Of a stretch of DNA of 53,371 bases, positions 19,043 to 29,300 are shown in pieces. Position numbers and translations under genes: made by a program. Each line of letters starts with the position of its first letter. The stretch's first letter is position 1. The notes below the pieces were generated by a model that was given only the letters and a program-made list of their open reading frames with translations, did no database searches and was not told where the DNA came from. This DNA comes from an uncultured Christensenella sp. (GTDB lineage: Bacteria > Bacillota > Clostridia > Christensenellales > Pumilibacteraceae): assembly GCA_949948785.1 (NCBI GenBank), contig CATLGX010000006.1:1-53371 (forward strand), written 5' to 3'.

Positions 19043-19984
19043 TTAAAATCCTATGCTTTTTATCGCGTCTTTGAGAGTTTTTGCCGATAGCGCGAGCTTG
19101 GCGCGCTCTTCGTCGTCGAGGTCGATGTCGAGCACGTCCTCCGCGCCGCAAGAGCCGACGAGCGTCGGCACCGATATATACATGTCGTCAAGCCCGTAAT
19201 GCCCGTTTACAAGCGTGCTCAGCGGCATAATCGAATGTTCGTCGCGCACAATGCACTCGCATATTCGACGTACTGCCGCGGCTATGCCGTAGTAGGTTGC
19301 GCCTTTGCGCGCTATGATTTCGTATGCGGAGTTTTTGACGTCGTTTTCGAGCGTCTTTCTGTTTTCCGCGTGGCGTGTAAAGCCTTTCAGCGAGCAGTAA
19401 TCAGACAGTTTTACTCCGCTCACATTGGCGCTCGACCACACGGCAAGCTCGCTGTCGCCGTGTTCTCCGACGACGAAAGCGTGTACGCTGCGCGGGTCGA
19501 CGTTGAGCCGTTTCCCGAGCATAAACCTAAGCCTTGCCGTGTCGAGCACAGTGCCGCTGCCGAAAACCCTGTTGTGCGGATAGCCGGACAGTTTATACGT
19601 TACGTAAGACAGTACGTCGACGGGGTTGGAGACCACGAGAATAAAACAGTTTCGGTTGTGCGCGGTAATGCGCGGCACGATTGATTTCAAAATGCCGACA
19701 TTTTTGTTTATGAGGTCGAGTCTTGTTTCGTTAGGTTTTTGCGCCGCGCCCGCCGCTATAATAACGATGCCGCAGTCCGATATGTCGGCGTAGTCGCCCG
19801 CGCGCACTTCAACGGGCGAGATATACGGATTGCAGTGCGACAAATCCATTGCTTCGCCCTCGGCGCGTTCGGCGTCGCGGTCGATTAAAATCATATCTGT
19901 GAAGTATCCGCTCTCCATGAGCGCGAATCCTACGGTCGCGCCGACCGCGCCGCAACCTATAACCGCGATTTTACGTAAGTCCAT
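19043..19984 (-). CDS. ldh: L-lactate dehydrogenase
   Basis: KIAVIGCGAVGATVGFAL, VVSNPVDVLSYVTYKLSGYPHNRVFGSGTVLDTARLR, GEHGDSELAVWS. Confidence 0.93.
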   Translation of the reverse strand: MDLRKIAVIGCGAVGATVGFALMESGYFTDMILIDRDAERAEGEAMDLSHCNPYISPVEVRAGDYADISDCGIVIIAAGAAQKPNETRLDLINKNVGILKSIVPRITAHNRNCFILVVSNPVDVLSYVTYKLSGYPHNRVFGSGTVLDTARLRFMLGKRLNVDPRSVHAFVVGEHGDSELAVWSSANVSGVKLSDYCSLKGFTRHAENRKTLENDVKNSAYEIIARKGATYYGIAAAVRRICECIVRDEHSIMPLSTLVNGHYGLDDMYISVPTLVGSCGAEDVLDIDLDDEERAKLALSAKTLKDAIKSIGF

Positions 19985-20031
19985 AATAATAGTAAGCGCA
20001 AAATAGGTCGGGGTTATGCGACAAATAACGC

Positions 20032-20060
20032 TTGACAGCGCCGACTGAATTTGATAGAAT
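20032..20060 (+). promoter_or_regulatory. Promoter upstream of the phosphohexomutase-led gene run
   Basis: TTGACA - 17 nt - TAGAAT. Confidence 0.75.
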
Positions 20061-20094
20061 AAAACTTGATGAATACGTTAGCAAAATTTCAATC

Positions 20095-20133
20095 GGAGAA
20101 GTGTAACCGAGTGGTATACAGTTCTCTTTTTTT
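20095..20133 (+). promoter_or_regulatory. Leader hairpin with U-tract (attenuator-like), sequence resembles a tRNA 5' half
   Basis: ggagaa-gtgta-accgagtgg-tatac-(ag)-ttctct-tttttt lies between the promoter and the aaggggg RBS. Confidence 0.55.
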
Positions 20134-20146
20134 AAGGGGGTAAATT

Positions 20147-21775
20147 GTGCGGGACGCAAAAGCAATGTATTCCGAATGGCTTGAAAAAGCAGAGCTGTGC
20201 AAAGCGGAACTTCTGGCGATGAAAGACGACGAAGCTTTCGACGCGTTTTACAGAGATTTGGAGTTCGGCACGGCGGGGCTTCGCGGCGTTATCGGCGCGG
20301 GTACGAACAGGCTTAACGTCTATACGATAGGCGGAGTTACGCAAGGACTTTGCGATTATCTTAAAGCGCATGTAAAAAATCCTACGGTTGCGATAAGCTA
20401 CGATTCGCGCCATTTCTCGGAAGAGTTCGCGCGGCATGCGGCGGCGGTGCTCTCGCATAACGGTATAAAATCGTTTATCACGAAAGAACTTAAACCTACG
20501 CCGTATTTGTCGTTTATGACGCGGCATTTTTCGTGCGACGCGGGTATTATGATAACCGCGAGCCACAATCCGGCTAAGTTCAACGGCTATAAAGTTTACG
20601 GCAGCGACGGCTGTCAGGTAACGGACGCCGCCGCCGCGGAAATTTTTTCGTATATTCGAAAAGTAGATGTTTTCGACGTTGCGGCAGACGAGTTCGCCTC
20701 TGCCGTAAAATCCGGAACAATAGAATTCGTCGATGTTACTCGCGAGTATCTCGACGAGGTATATAAACGTTCGGTCGGCAAGGCGCGCGACGTAAGAATA
20801 GCTTACACGCCGTTAAACGGCACTGGTTGCGATATCGTGCCGCAAATGCTCGGCGAACGCGGCTTTAAAGACGTTGTTATCGTCAGCGAGCAGGCGCGTC
20901 CCGACGGCGCGTTCCCGACCTGCTCGTACCCCAATCCCGAAAAAGCCGAGGCGTTGAGACTCGCGGTAGAACTCGGTCGGAGAGAGAACTGCGACGTTGT
21001 TATCGGCACCGACCCCGATGCCGACAGACTGGGCGCGGCGGTGAGAACCGCGGACGGATACAGGCTCATAACGGGGAACGAGATGGGCGTGCTTTTGATA
21101 GATTATATTTTCTCGCACGCGAAAAACCTGCCCGAAAAGCCCGTGGTCGTAAAAACCATCGTAACTACCGACCTTGCCGTCGAAGTGGCGAAAGCCTACG
21201 GCGCCGAAGTTCGCGAAGTGCTTACGGGATTTAAGTACATAGGCGAGACCGTCAAAAAACTTGAAGAAAAAGGCGAGGGCGAGCGGTTTGTGTTCGGATA
21301 CGAAGAGAGCTACGGGTATCTTTCCGGCGCTTATGTGCGCGATAAGGATGCCGTGGTCGCTACAATGCTTGTCGCCGAAATGACCGCCGATTACAAGGCG
21401 GCGGGCAAGACGCTTGCCGACGTTCTCGACGGCATATATGACAAATACGGCAGATATTACCACCGCACGGTTTCTTTCACGTACGAGGGTGCGGCGGGTG
21501 CGCAAAAGATGCGCGACGTTCTCGGCGCAATACGCAATAACCCGCCTGCCGACATCGACGGCTCGAAAGTGGTAAAATCAATAGATTATCTTACGCAGAC
21601 GGAGTTTGATTTGCCCCGAGCGGACGTACTCTCGTTCAAGGCGGAGGACGGAAGCAAACTCATCGTCCGTCCGTCGGGAACGGAACCTCTTATCAAAGTG
21701 TACATCACTGCGGCGCGCGGCGGAGAAAAGCGCATAGACGCAATACTCGCCCAAGCCGAAAAATTTATGAAATAA
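20147..21775 (+). CDS. Phospho-sugar mutase (phosphoglucomutase/phosphomannomutase family)
   Basis: FGTAGLRGVIGAGTNRLN, GIMITASHNPAKFNGYKVYG, VIGTDPDADRLG, RPSGTEPLIKVYI; GTG start with aaggggg RBS. Confidence 0.93.
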   Translation: MRDAKAMYSEWLEKAELCKAELLAMKDDEAFDAFYRDLEFGTAGLRGVIGAGTNRLNVYTIGGVTQGLCDYLKAHVKNPTVAISYDSRHFSEEFARHAAAVLSHNGIKSFITKELKPTPYLSFMTRHFSCDAGIMITASHNPAKFNGYKVYGSDGCQVTDAAAAEIFSYIRKVDVFDVAADEFASAVKSGTIEFVDVTREYLDEVYKRSVGKARDVRIAYTPLNGTGCDIVPQMLGERGFKDVVIVSEQARPDGAFPTCSYPNPEKAEALRLAVELGRRENCDVVIGTDPDADRLGAAVRTADGYRLITGNEMGVLLIDYIFSHAKNLPEKPVVVKTIVTTDLAVEVAKAYGAEVREVLTGFKYIGETVKKLEEKGEGERFVFGYEESYGYLSGAYVRDKDAVVATMLVAEMTADYKAAGKTLADVLDGIYDKYGRYYHRTVSFTYEGAAGAQKMRDVLGAIRNNPPADIDGSKVVKSIDYLTQTEFDLPRADVLSFKAEDGSKLIVRPSGTEPLIKVYITAARGGEKRIDAILAQAEKFMK

Positions 21776-21807
21776 AGTCGGCTGTTACCGACTTACGGGA
21801 GTGTGCC

Positions 21808-23016
21808 ATGACGTGCTCTAAAAGCGAATTATTGGAATACGTAAAAGAAAACGATGTCAAGTTCGTAAAACTGACGTTTTGCGATTTGCTCGGGCGGCAG
21901 CGCAATATATCCGTGTTAAGCTCTCAGCTCGAAGACGCGTACGAACGGGGCGTTTCAATCGACAGTTCCGCAGTTACGGGCGTGGGCGGCGTAGACTTGA
22001 AATTGATGCCCGTATCGTCGCTGTTATCCGATTTGCCGTGGAGACCGCATTCCGGCAAGGTGGTCAGCGTGTTTTGCAGGCTTGCCAATATCGACCGCAC
22101 GCCGTATGCGTGCGACCCCATGGCGCTTCTCGAACGTCAGGTCAAGAAACTGAAAGACCTCGGGTTCACCGCCGAGGTCGCGACCGAGTGCGAGTTTTAT
22201 GTATTTAAAGAAACGGAGCAGTCGCTCGAACCGATTGACGGCGCCGATTACTGCGCGTGTTCGCCGTTCGATAAGTGCGAGAGCCTGCGCCGCGACGTTA
22301 TACTCAGTCTCGAAGACATGGGGCTTAAACCCATATCGTCGCACCACGAGCGCGGTTGCGGTCAGAACGAGATAGATTTCGAAAGCGCGGACCCGCTTTC
22401 GGCGGCGCGCAACTTCGTCATGTTTAAAGCGGCGGTTAAAAACGTGTGCGCAATGAACGGCGTGCATGCGTCGTTCCAACCCAAGCCCATGAGCGACCAG
22501 CCGGGCAGCGGACTTCATCTTTCCATTACGCTTTCGGGCAAAGATAAAGAAAAGGCGACGCGCGCTTTTGCCGAGGGTGTTTTGAGACGTTGCAGGGAGA
22601 TTTCGTGCTTTTCCAACCCCACGCTAAACAGCTATAAGCGGTTGGGCAAGTCGTACAGAATATCGTACGATAACATGCGCGGTTATGCAATGCGCATATT
22701 CGGCGACAACAACGAGATAATACAACTGCGCACGCCCGACTCGTCGTGCAATATCTTTGCGGTGCTCGCTCTTGTCTTTGCGGCGGGGCGCGAGGGCATA
22801 GAGAATAAATTGGAACTTCGGGAGCAGGGTGCGGGCGAAGAGTATTTGTTCGGCAACATTCAGGACGCGATAGCTTTTGCGCGTAAGAGCGAGTGGCTTC
22901 ACGAAAATTTCCCCGAGCAGCTCGAAAACGTGCTCGATTCTCTTTCGCACCGTTGCAGTTCCGCGCTCGGATTGAAAACGGACCTCGAATTTTTCAAGTT
23001 CTATTCGGACATTTAG
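21808..23016 (+). CDS. Glutamine synthetase family protein (divergent)
   Basis: TECEFYVF, GQNEIDFE, GSGLHLSITLSG, NSYKRL, LRTPDSSCN; 402 aa. The canonical GYEAP...NRS flap region is not conserved. Confidence 0.8.
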   Translation: MTCSKSELLEYVKENDVKFVKLTFCDLLGRQRNISVLSSQLEDAYERGVSIDSSAVTGVGGVDLKLMPVSSLLSDLPWRPHSGKVVSVFCRLANIDRTPYACDPMALLERQVKKLKDLGFTAEVATECEFYVFKETEQSLEPIDGADYCACSPFDKCESLRRDVILSLEDMGLKPISSHHERGCGQNEIDFESADPLSAARNFVMFKAAVKNVCAMNGVHASFQPKPMSDQPGSGLHLSITLSGKDKEKATRAFAEGVLRRCREISCFSNPTLNSYKRLGKSYRISYDNMRGYAMRIFGDNNEIIQLRTPDSSCNIFAVLALVFAAGREGIENKLELREQGAGEEYLFGNIQDAIAFARKSEWLHENFPEQLENVLDSLSHRCSSALGLKTDLEFFKFYSDI

Positions 23017-23034
23017 ATTCGCGAGGGAAAGAGT

Positions 23035-23601
23035 TTGGAAGCGTTAATCGTCGCAAGCACCATAAAACAGCAGCACTCTCTGTCGGAGGTACTGCATGCC
23101 GTCAAGATAGACGGTGTTGTGTGCTCGTCCGCCGCAGAGGCGCGGCGCGCGACGCTTTGCCGTTCGTTCGATATGTTCGTGGTTAACGGGGGACTTCCCG
23201 ACGAGCAGGGCAACGAGCTTGCCCGCTTTATAGCGGATACGTGCGATTGCGGCGGAGTGTATATCGACGACTTCGCCGAGGTCGATATGTTTTCGGAGGA
23301 TTTGGCAGGGGTAGGCGTGCTTACGCTCGTGCGCCCCATCACCAAAACCGCGCTTGCCGAAGCGGTCAATCTGATTTCGGTAGCAAACGCGCGGGTGCGC
23401 GCGCTTAAAGCAAAGAATAACGAGCTTATGGGCAAGATTGACGATATGAAGTTTATCATGCGCGCCAAAATCGTGCTCATGCGTTCGCTCGGCTATACGG
23501 AAGAGCAGGCGCACCGATATATAGAAAAGAAGTCGATGGACATGCGCGTATCGCGGCGAAGGGTCGCGATGGACATTCTCAAAACTTACGAGGCTTACTG
23601 A
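23035..23601 (+). CDS. ANTAR-domain response regulator-like RNA-binding antiterminator
   Basis: C-terminal KIVLMRSLGYTEEQAHRYIEKKSMDMRVSRRRVAMDIL matches the ANTAR helix pattern; N-terminal receiver-like region; TTG start. Confidence 0.8.
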   Translation: MEALIVASTIKQQHSLSEVLHAVKIDGVVCSSAAEARRATLCRSFDMFVVNGGLPDEQGNELARFIADTCDCGGVYIDDFAEVDMFSEDLAGVGVLTLVRPITKTALAEAVNLISVANARVRALKAKNNELMGKIDDMKFIMRAKIVLMRSLGYTEEQAHRYIEKKSMDMRVSRRRVAMDILKTYEAY

Positions 23602-23604
23602 ATA

Positions 23605-24998
23605 ATGTACGACAAACTTCACGAAGAATGCGGCGTGTTCGGGATAATATCGCCAAAGCCCGTACAGACGGTTCCGCTTACGGCTACCGCGCTTCTCGCG
23701 TTGCAGCACCGCGGTCAAGAGAGCGCGGGAATAGCTACTTTCGTAGACGGCACGCTTAAATGCAAAAAGGGTATGGGACTGGTGTCGGAGATTTTTTCGC
23801 ACGATTACCTCAACTTCGTCGCCAATACGAAAATAGCAGTCGGACACGTCAGGTATTCTACGACAGGCTCGTGCAATATCGAAAACGCACAGCCCATAGA
23901 AACGGTGCACAGCAAAGTTTCGCTTGCGCTCGCCCACAACGGCAATCTTACCAATTCCGCGCAGATACGGCGCGAACTTGTGCAGTCGGGCATGGTCATG
24001 CACACGTCAAACGATACCGAGATATTGAATATCCTTATCGTTCGCAATATTATAAAAACCAACGACCTCGAAAAAGCGATAATAGACGCGATGAACTTTG
24101 TCGAGGGCGCGTTTTCCATAGTTATCGCCACAAAGGACAAGCTGATTGCCGTGCGCGACCGAAACGGTTTCCGTCCGCTTTGTATAGGAAAGCTGGGTGA
24201 ATCGGTCGTGTTCGCATCGGAAAGTTGCGCGCTCGACGCGCTCGGCGCCGAGTTCGTTCGCGACGTCAAGCCCAGCGAACTCGTAAGTTGCGATATCAAA
24301 GGCAACATGACGAGTTATATGCTCGACCGCGCGTCCCAAAGCGGATTGTGTTCGTTCGAGTTTATATACTTCGCCCGTCCCGATTCGGTGATTGACGGCA
24401 TAAGCGTGTACGACGCGCGCGTAAAAATGGGACGTGCGCTGTACCGTCAAAAACCGACCGAAGCGGATTACGTGTGCGGAGTGCCCGACTCGGGTTTGCA
24501 GGCGGCAATGGGGTACTCGCTCGAATCGGGCATACCGATGGCGCCCGCGTTCGTCAAGAACAAGTACGTAGGCAGAAGTTTTATTCTGCCCGACCAGCTG
24601 TCGCGCGAGCTTGCCGTAAATACCAAGCTCAATCCGATAAAAGCGACCGTCGAGGGCAAGCGTATAATCCTAATCGACGATTCGATAGTTCGTTCGACGA
24701 CGAGCACGCGCATTATAAAAATGCTGCGCCGCGCGGGCGCGAAGGAAGTATGCGCATCAGTTCGCCGCCGTTTAAGTACGAATGTCATTTCGGCGTCGAC
24801 ATCGACAGCAGAGAAAATCTCGTTGCAAACCATCACGATGTAGACGGCATTTGCAAGTTGATTGGCGCGGACAGTCTCGAATATCTGTCGCTTGAAAATC
24901 TTCGCGCAATCTCGCCGTCGACGTCGTTCTGTACGGGGTGCTTTACGGGCGATTATCCCGCGCCCGTGTCGCAGACCCTGAAAAACACCTTCGATTAG
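23605..24998 (+). pseudogene. purF: Amidophosphoribosyltransferase, frameshifted near 24749/24750
   Basis: Frame 1 reads MYDKLHEECGVFGI ... IKMLRRAGAKEV; the conserved continuation MRISSPPFKYECHFGVDIDSRENLVANHHDVDGICKLIGADSLEYLSLENL...CTGCFTGDYP is in frame 0 from 24750 to 24998. Confidence 0.85.
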
Positions 24999-25218
24999 AC
25001 GGCGTAGTCCTCGCCGTATGACGATTGCGTGTGCGGCTGGGTATATGGCGGTTCTGCGCTCTTGCGCGTTTTCGGACAACGGCGCGGTAAAATATAAGGC
25101 GCGCAAGCGAAACTGTCTGCGGCCGCGCGCATACGCTCACATGCAAAACTACGCGCGCAAAGCGATTGGAAACACGGTACATACAAAAACACTCGACAAG
25201 GAGAATGTTCTATAAGAC

Positions 25219-26301
25219 ATGAAACGATACCTTATAATGAAAGACGGAACCGTTTACACGGGCGAGGCGATAGGCGCGAGCGGAACGGTCATGGGCGAAG
25301 CGGTGTTTACGACCGCTATGTGCGGATATTTGATGACGCTGACAGACCCGAGCTATTACGGTCAGATAGTGGCGCACACATTTCCGCTCATAGGCAATTA
25401 CGGCGCGATAGCGGTGGATGCTGAAAGCGAAAAACCGTATTTGTCGGGATACATAGTGCGCGAGCTTTGCGAGCACGGTTCCAACTACCGCAAGCAGGAA
25501 GAACTTGACGAGTTTTTAAAGCGCAACAATATAGTCGGCATTGCCGGCATAGACACGCGCGCGCTGACGCGCAAGATACGCTCGTCGGGCGTCATGAACG
25601 CCATGATAACCGACGACGCGAAAAATCTGCCGGCGAAGCTCGCCGAGCTTAAAAAGTTCAAAATATCAAATGCGGTAGAACATACGTCGTGTGCGCGCCC
25701 GCAAAAGCTCAACGAGAACGGCAAGTATACTGTCGTACTTTACGACTTCGGCGCAAAAAACAATATCGAGCGCATGTTGATAAAAAACGATTGCACGGTA
25801 GTGCGCGTGCCGTATAACACGACGGCGGAAGAAGCGCTCGCTTATCGTCCCGACGGAATAATGCTGAGCAACGGCGGCGGCGACCCCAAGGACAACGTCG
25901 CGGTTATAGAAGAGCTTAAAAAACTGATAGACAGCGACGTGCCCATGTTCGGTATTTGTCTCGGGCATCAGCTTTTGGCGCTCGCGCACGGGTTTGAAAC
26001 CGTCAAACTCAAATACGGACACCGCGGCGCAAACCAGCCGGTCAAAGACGTCGTTACGGGCAGGACGTTTATAACAAGCCAGAACCACGGTTATGCGGTT
26101 AAGCCCGACAGTGTAGACCCCGAAGTCGCTTCGGTGCGTTTTACAAACGCCAACGACAAGACGGTTGAAGGCGTGGACTACAACAGCGGACGAATATTTA
26201 CCGTTCAGTTTCACCCCGAAGCGTGCGGCGGACCTAAGGATACCGAATACATTTTCGGTCGTTTCGTAGACATCATGGAGAAATATCATGCCGAGAGATA
26301 A
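25219..26301 (+). CDS. carA: Carbamoyl-phosphate synthase small subunit
   Basis: MKRYLIMKDGTVYTGEAIG; MFGICLGHQLLALAHGFETVKLKYGHRGANQPV. Confidence 0.95.
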   Translation: MKRYLIMKDGTVYTGEAIGASGTVMGEAVFTTAMCGYLMTLTDPSYYGQIVAHTFPLIGNYGAIAVDAESEKPYLSGYIVRELCEHGSNYRKQEELDEFLKRNNIVGIAGIDTRALTRKIRSSGVMNAMITDDAKNLPAKLAELKKFKISNAVEHTSCARPQKLNENGKYTVVLYDFGAKNNIERMLIKNDCTVVRVPYNTTAEEALAYRPDGIMLSNGGGDPKDNVAVIEELKKLIDSDVPMFGICLGHQLLALAHGFETVKLKYGHRGANQPVKDVVTGRTFITSQNHGYAVKPDSVDPEVASVRFTNANDKTVEGVDYNSGRIFTVQFHPEACGGPKDTEYIFGRFVDIMEKYHAER

Positions 26302-29300
26302 AAGTATCAAGAAAGTATTGGTATTCGGGTCGGGACATATAACAATAGGTCAGGCGGCGGAGTTCGACTATGCGGGAACGCAGGCGTGCAGAACGCTCAA
26401 AAGCCGCAAGGTCGAGGTTGTACTCGTCAATTCCAACCCCGCTACAATCATGACTGACAAGGCAATGGCGGACGCTATTTACATAGAGCCGTTGACCGTG
26501 CCGACGTTAGAGCGTATAATTGCGCTCGAAAAACCCGACAGCATACTCCCCGGACTCGGCGGACAGACGGGGCTTACGCTCTCGATGGAACTTGCCAAGT
26601 CGGGATTTTTGGAAAAACACGGAGTGAGACTGCTCGGCGTTCGTCCCGACACGATAGATAAGGCGGAGGACCGCGAGCTGTTTAAAGAGGCGATGCTCGA
26701 AATCGGTCAGCCGTGCGTGCCTTCCGACGTAGTTACGGACGAGCAGGCGGCTGTCGATTTTGCCGAGACGATAGGGTATCCCGTGATTGTGCGTCCCGCG
26801 TTTACGCTGGGCGGCGCGGGCGGCGGTATAGCCGAAAACGAGAACGAACTGCGCGAAATAGTGCGCGGCGGTCTCGAACTTTCGCCCATACATCAGGCGC
26901 TGATAGAAAAGAGCATTTACGGCTGGAAGGAGATAGAGTTCGAGGTCATGCGCGACTCGGCGGGCAACGTCATTTGCGTATGCTCGATGGAAAACCTCGA
27001 CCCCGTAGGTATACATACGGGCGACAGCATAGTCGTAGCGCCCACAATGACGCTTTCCGATAAGGATTTTCAGATGTTGCGCTCCGCTGCGCTCGACATC
27101 ATTACGCACCTTAAAATAGAGGGCGGTTGCAACTGTCAATTCGCGCTCGACCCCCATTCGTCCGAATACGCCGTTATCGAGGTAAATCCGCGCTTGTCGC
27201 GTTCTTCGGCGCTCGCGAGTAAAGCTACGGGTTATCCGATTGCCAAGGTGGCTACGCTTATCGCGCTCGGCTATACGCTCGACGAGATTCAGAACGCCGT
27301 AACAGGCAAGACGTGCGCGTGTTTCGAACCTGCCATAGATTACTGTGTGGTAAAACTTCCCAAGTGGCCGTTCGATAAGTTCGTGTACGCAAAGCGCACG
27401 CTTGGCACGCAGATGAAAGCTACCGGCGAAGTTATGTCCATTGCGCCGTATTTCGAGGCGGCGTTGTTAAAGGCGGTGCGCGGTGCGCTCGGGCTTTCTA
27501 CGCTCGAAAATCCGCATTTTGCAGACTGTTCGGACTCCGAGATAGAGCAAATGCTCATGCCTGCCACGGACTTCCGTCTGTTCATACTGTACGAAGCGAT
27601 AAAACGCGGTATACCGCTCGAACGCATTTACGAAAAGACGTATATCGACATGTGGTTCCTCGATAAGATTAAGAACTTAGTCGATTACGAAAACTCGATA
27701 AGAAATACCGAGCTTGGCGCGGAAACATATCTCAAAGGCAAAAAACTCGGTTATCCCGATAAAGCGCTCGAAAAAATATCGGGACACAAACTCAAACATC
27801 ATCGCCGCGCCGTGTTTAAAACGGTAGATACCTGCGCCGCCGAGTTTAAGGCAGAGACGCCGTACTTCTACTCGACTTACGACGACGAGAACGAGGCGAA
27901 AGAGTATATCGGCGACAAGAACAGCAAAGCGAAACGCGTCATAGTTTTCGGTTCGGGGCCCATACGTATAGGACAGGGCATAGAGTTCGATTACGCGTCG
28001 GTACACTGTGTTTGGGAACTTAAAGAACTCGGATACGATGTGGCTATTGTCAACAACAATCCCGAAACGGTTTCTACCGATTTCGATACCGCGGACAGAC
28101 TGTATTTCGAGCCGCTTACCGACGAAGACGTTGACAACGTAATAGCGACCGAAAAACCGTACGGCGTCGTCGTTGCATTCGGCGGACAGACCGCAATCAA
28201 GCTGACAAAGCATTTATCCGAAAAAGGCGTGCGCATACTCGGCACTCCCGCGGATTCTATCGACGCGGCGGAGGACAGAGAACGCTTCGACGCGCTTTTG
28301 GAAGAACTCGGTATCGCGCGCCCCAAAGGTCATACCGTCAAGACAACCGAAGAAGCGCTCATAGCGGGCAACGACCTCGGCTATCCCGTACTGCTTCGCC
28401 CGTCGTACGTGCTCGGCGGACAAAACATGATTATCGCGTTCTCGGACGAGGACGTCAAAGAATACATGGCGATTATTCTCGACGAGAACCCCGATAATAT
28501 CGTGCTTATAGATAAGTACGTCATGGGTACCGAAATCGAAGTGGACGCCATTTGCGACGGCGAAGACATTTTAATTCCGGGCATAATGGAACATATAGAG
28601 CGCGCGGGCATACACAGCGGCGACTCGATAGCCGTTTATCCGTCGCAGAATATTTCGGATAAGAATAAAGAAGAAATTATCGACTATACGCGAAAGCTCG
28701 CGCTTGCGCTTGACACGAAAGGGCTGGTCAATATACAATATATAATATCGGACGGCAAGATTTACGTAATAGAGGTCAATCCGCGCTCGTCGCGCACCAT
28801 TCCGTACATAAGCAAAGTTACGGGCGTGCCCATGATAAAACTCGCCACCGAGTGCATGATTGGTAAGAAACTTGCCAAGCTCGGTTACGGCACGGGGCTT
28901 TATCCGTCCGCGCCGTACGTAGCGGTAAAAGTGCCTATATTCTCGTTTGAAAAGCTGACCGACCTCGACACACATCTCGGACCCGAAATGAAGTCGACGG
29001 GCGAGGTTCTCGGCGTCGGCAAGACGCTCGGCGAGGCGCTTTATAAGGGACTTGTCGCGGCAGGTTATAAGATGAAGCGGTCGGGCGGAATACTGCTTTC
29101 GGTGCGCGACGCCGACAAACCCGAGATTTCCAATATCGCCAAGAATTATTACGAACTCGGGTTTAAACTGTACGCGACGCGCGGCACCGCCGAGGTTATT
29201 GCGCGCAGCGGCATGAATGTTACGGTAGTCGACAAAATAAACGAGGCCGACGGCGGTGAGAGCACCATGAGCCTGCTCGATTCGGGTAAGATAGACTACT

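Noticed and set aside
21775-21794. Hairpin aagtcgg-ctgtta-ccgactt directly before the GS-like gene as an ANTAR target
   Set aside because: Only one hairpin, and the hexaloop does not show the A1/G4 pattern expected of ANTAR targets. Stem is real but the function is unsupported.
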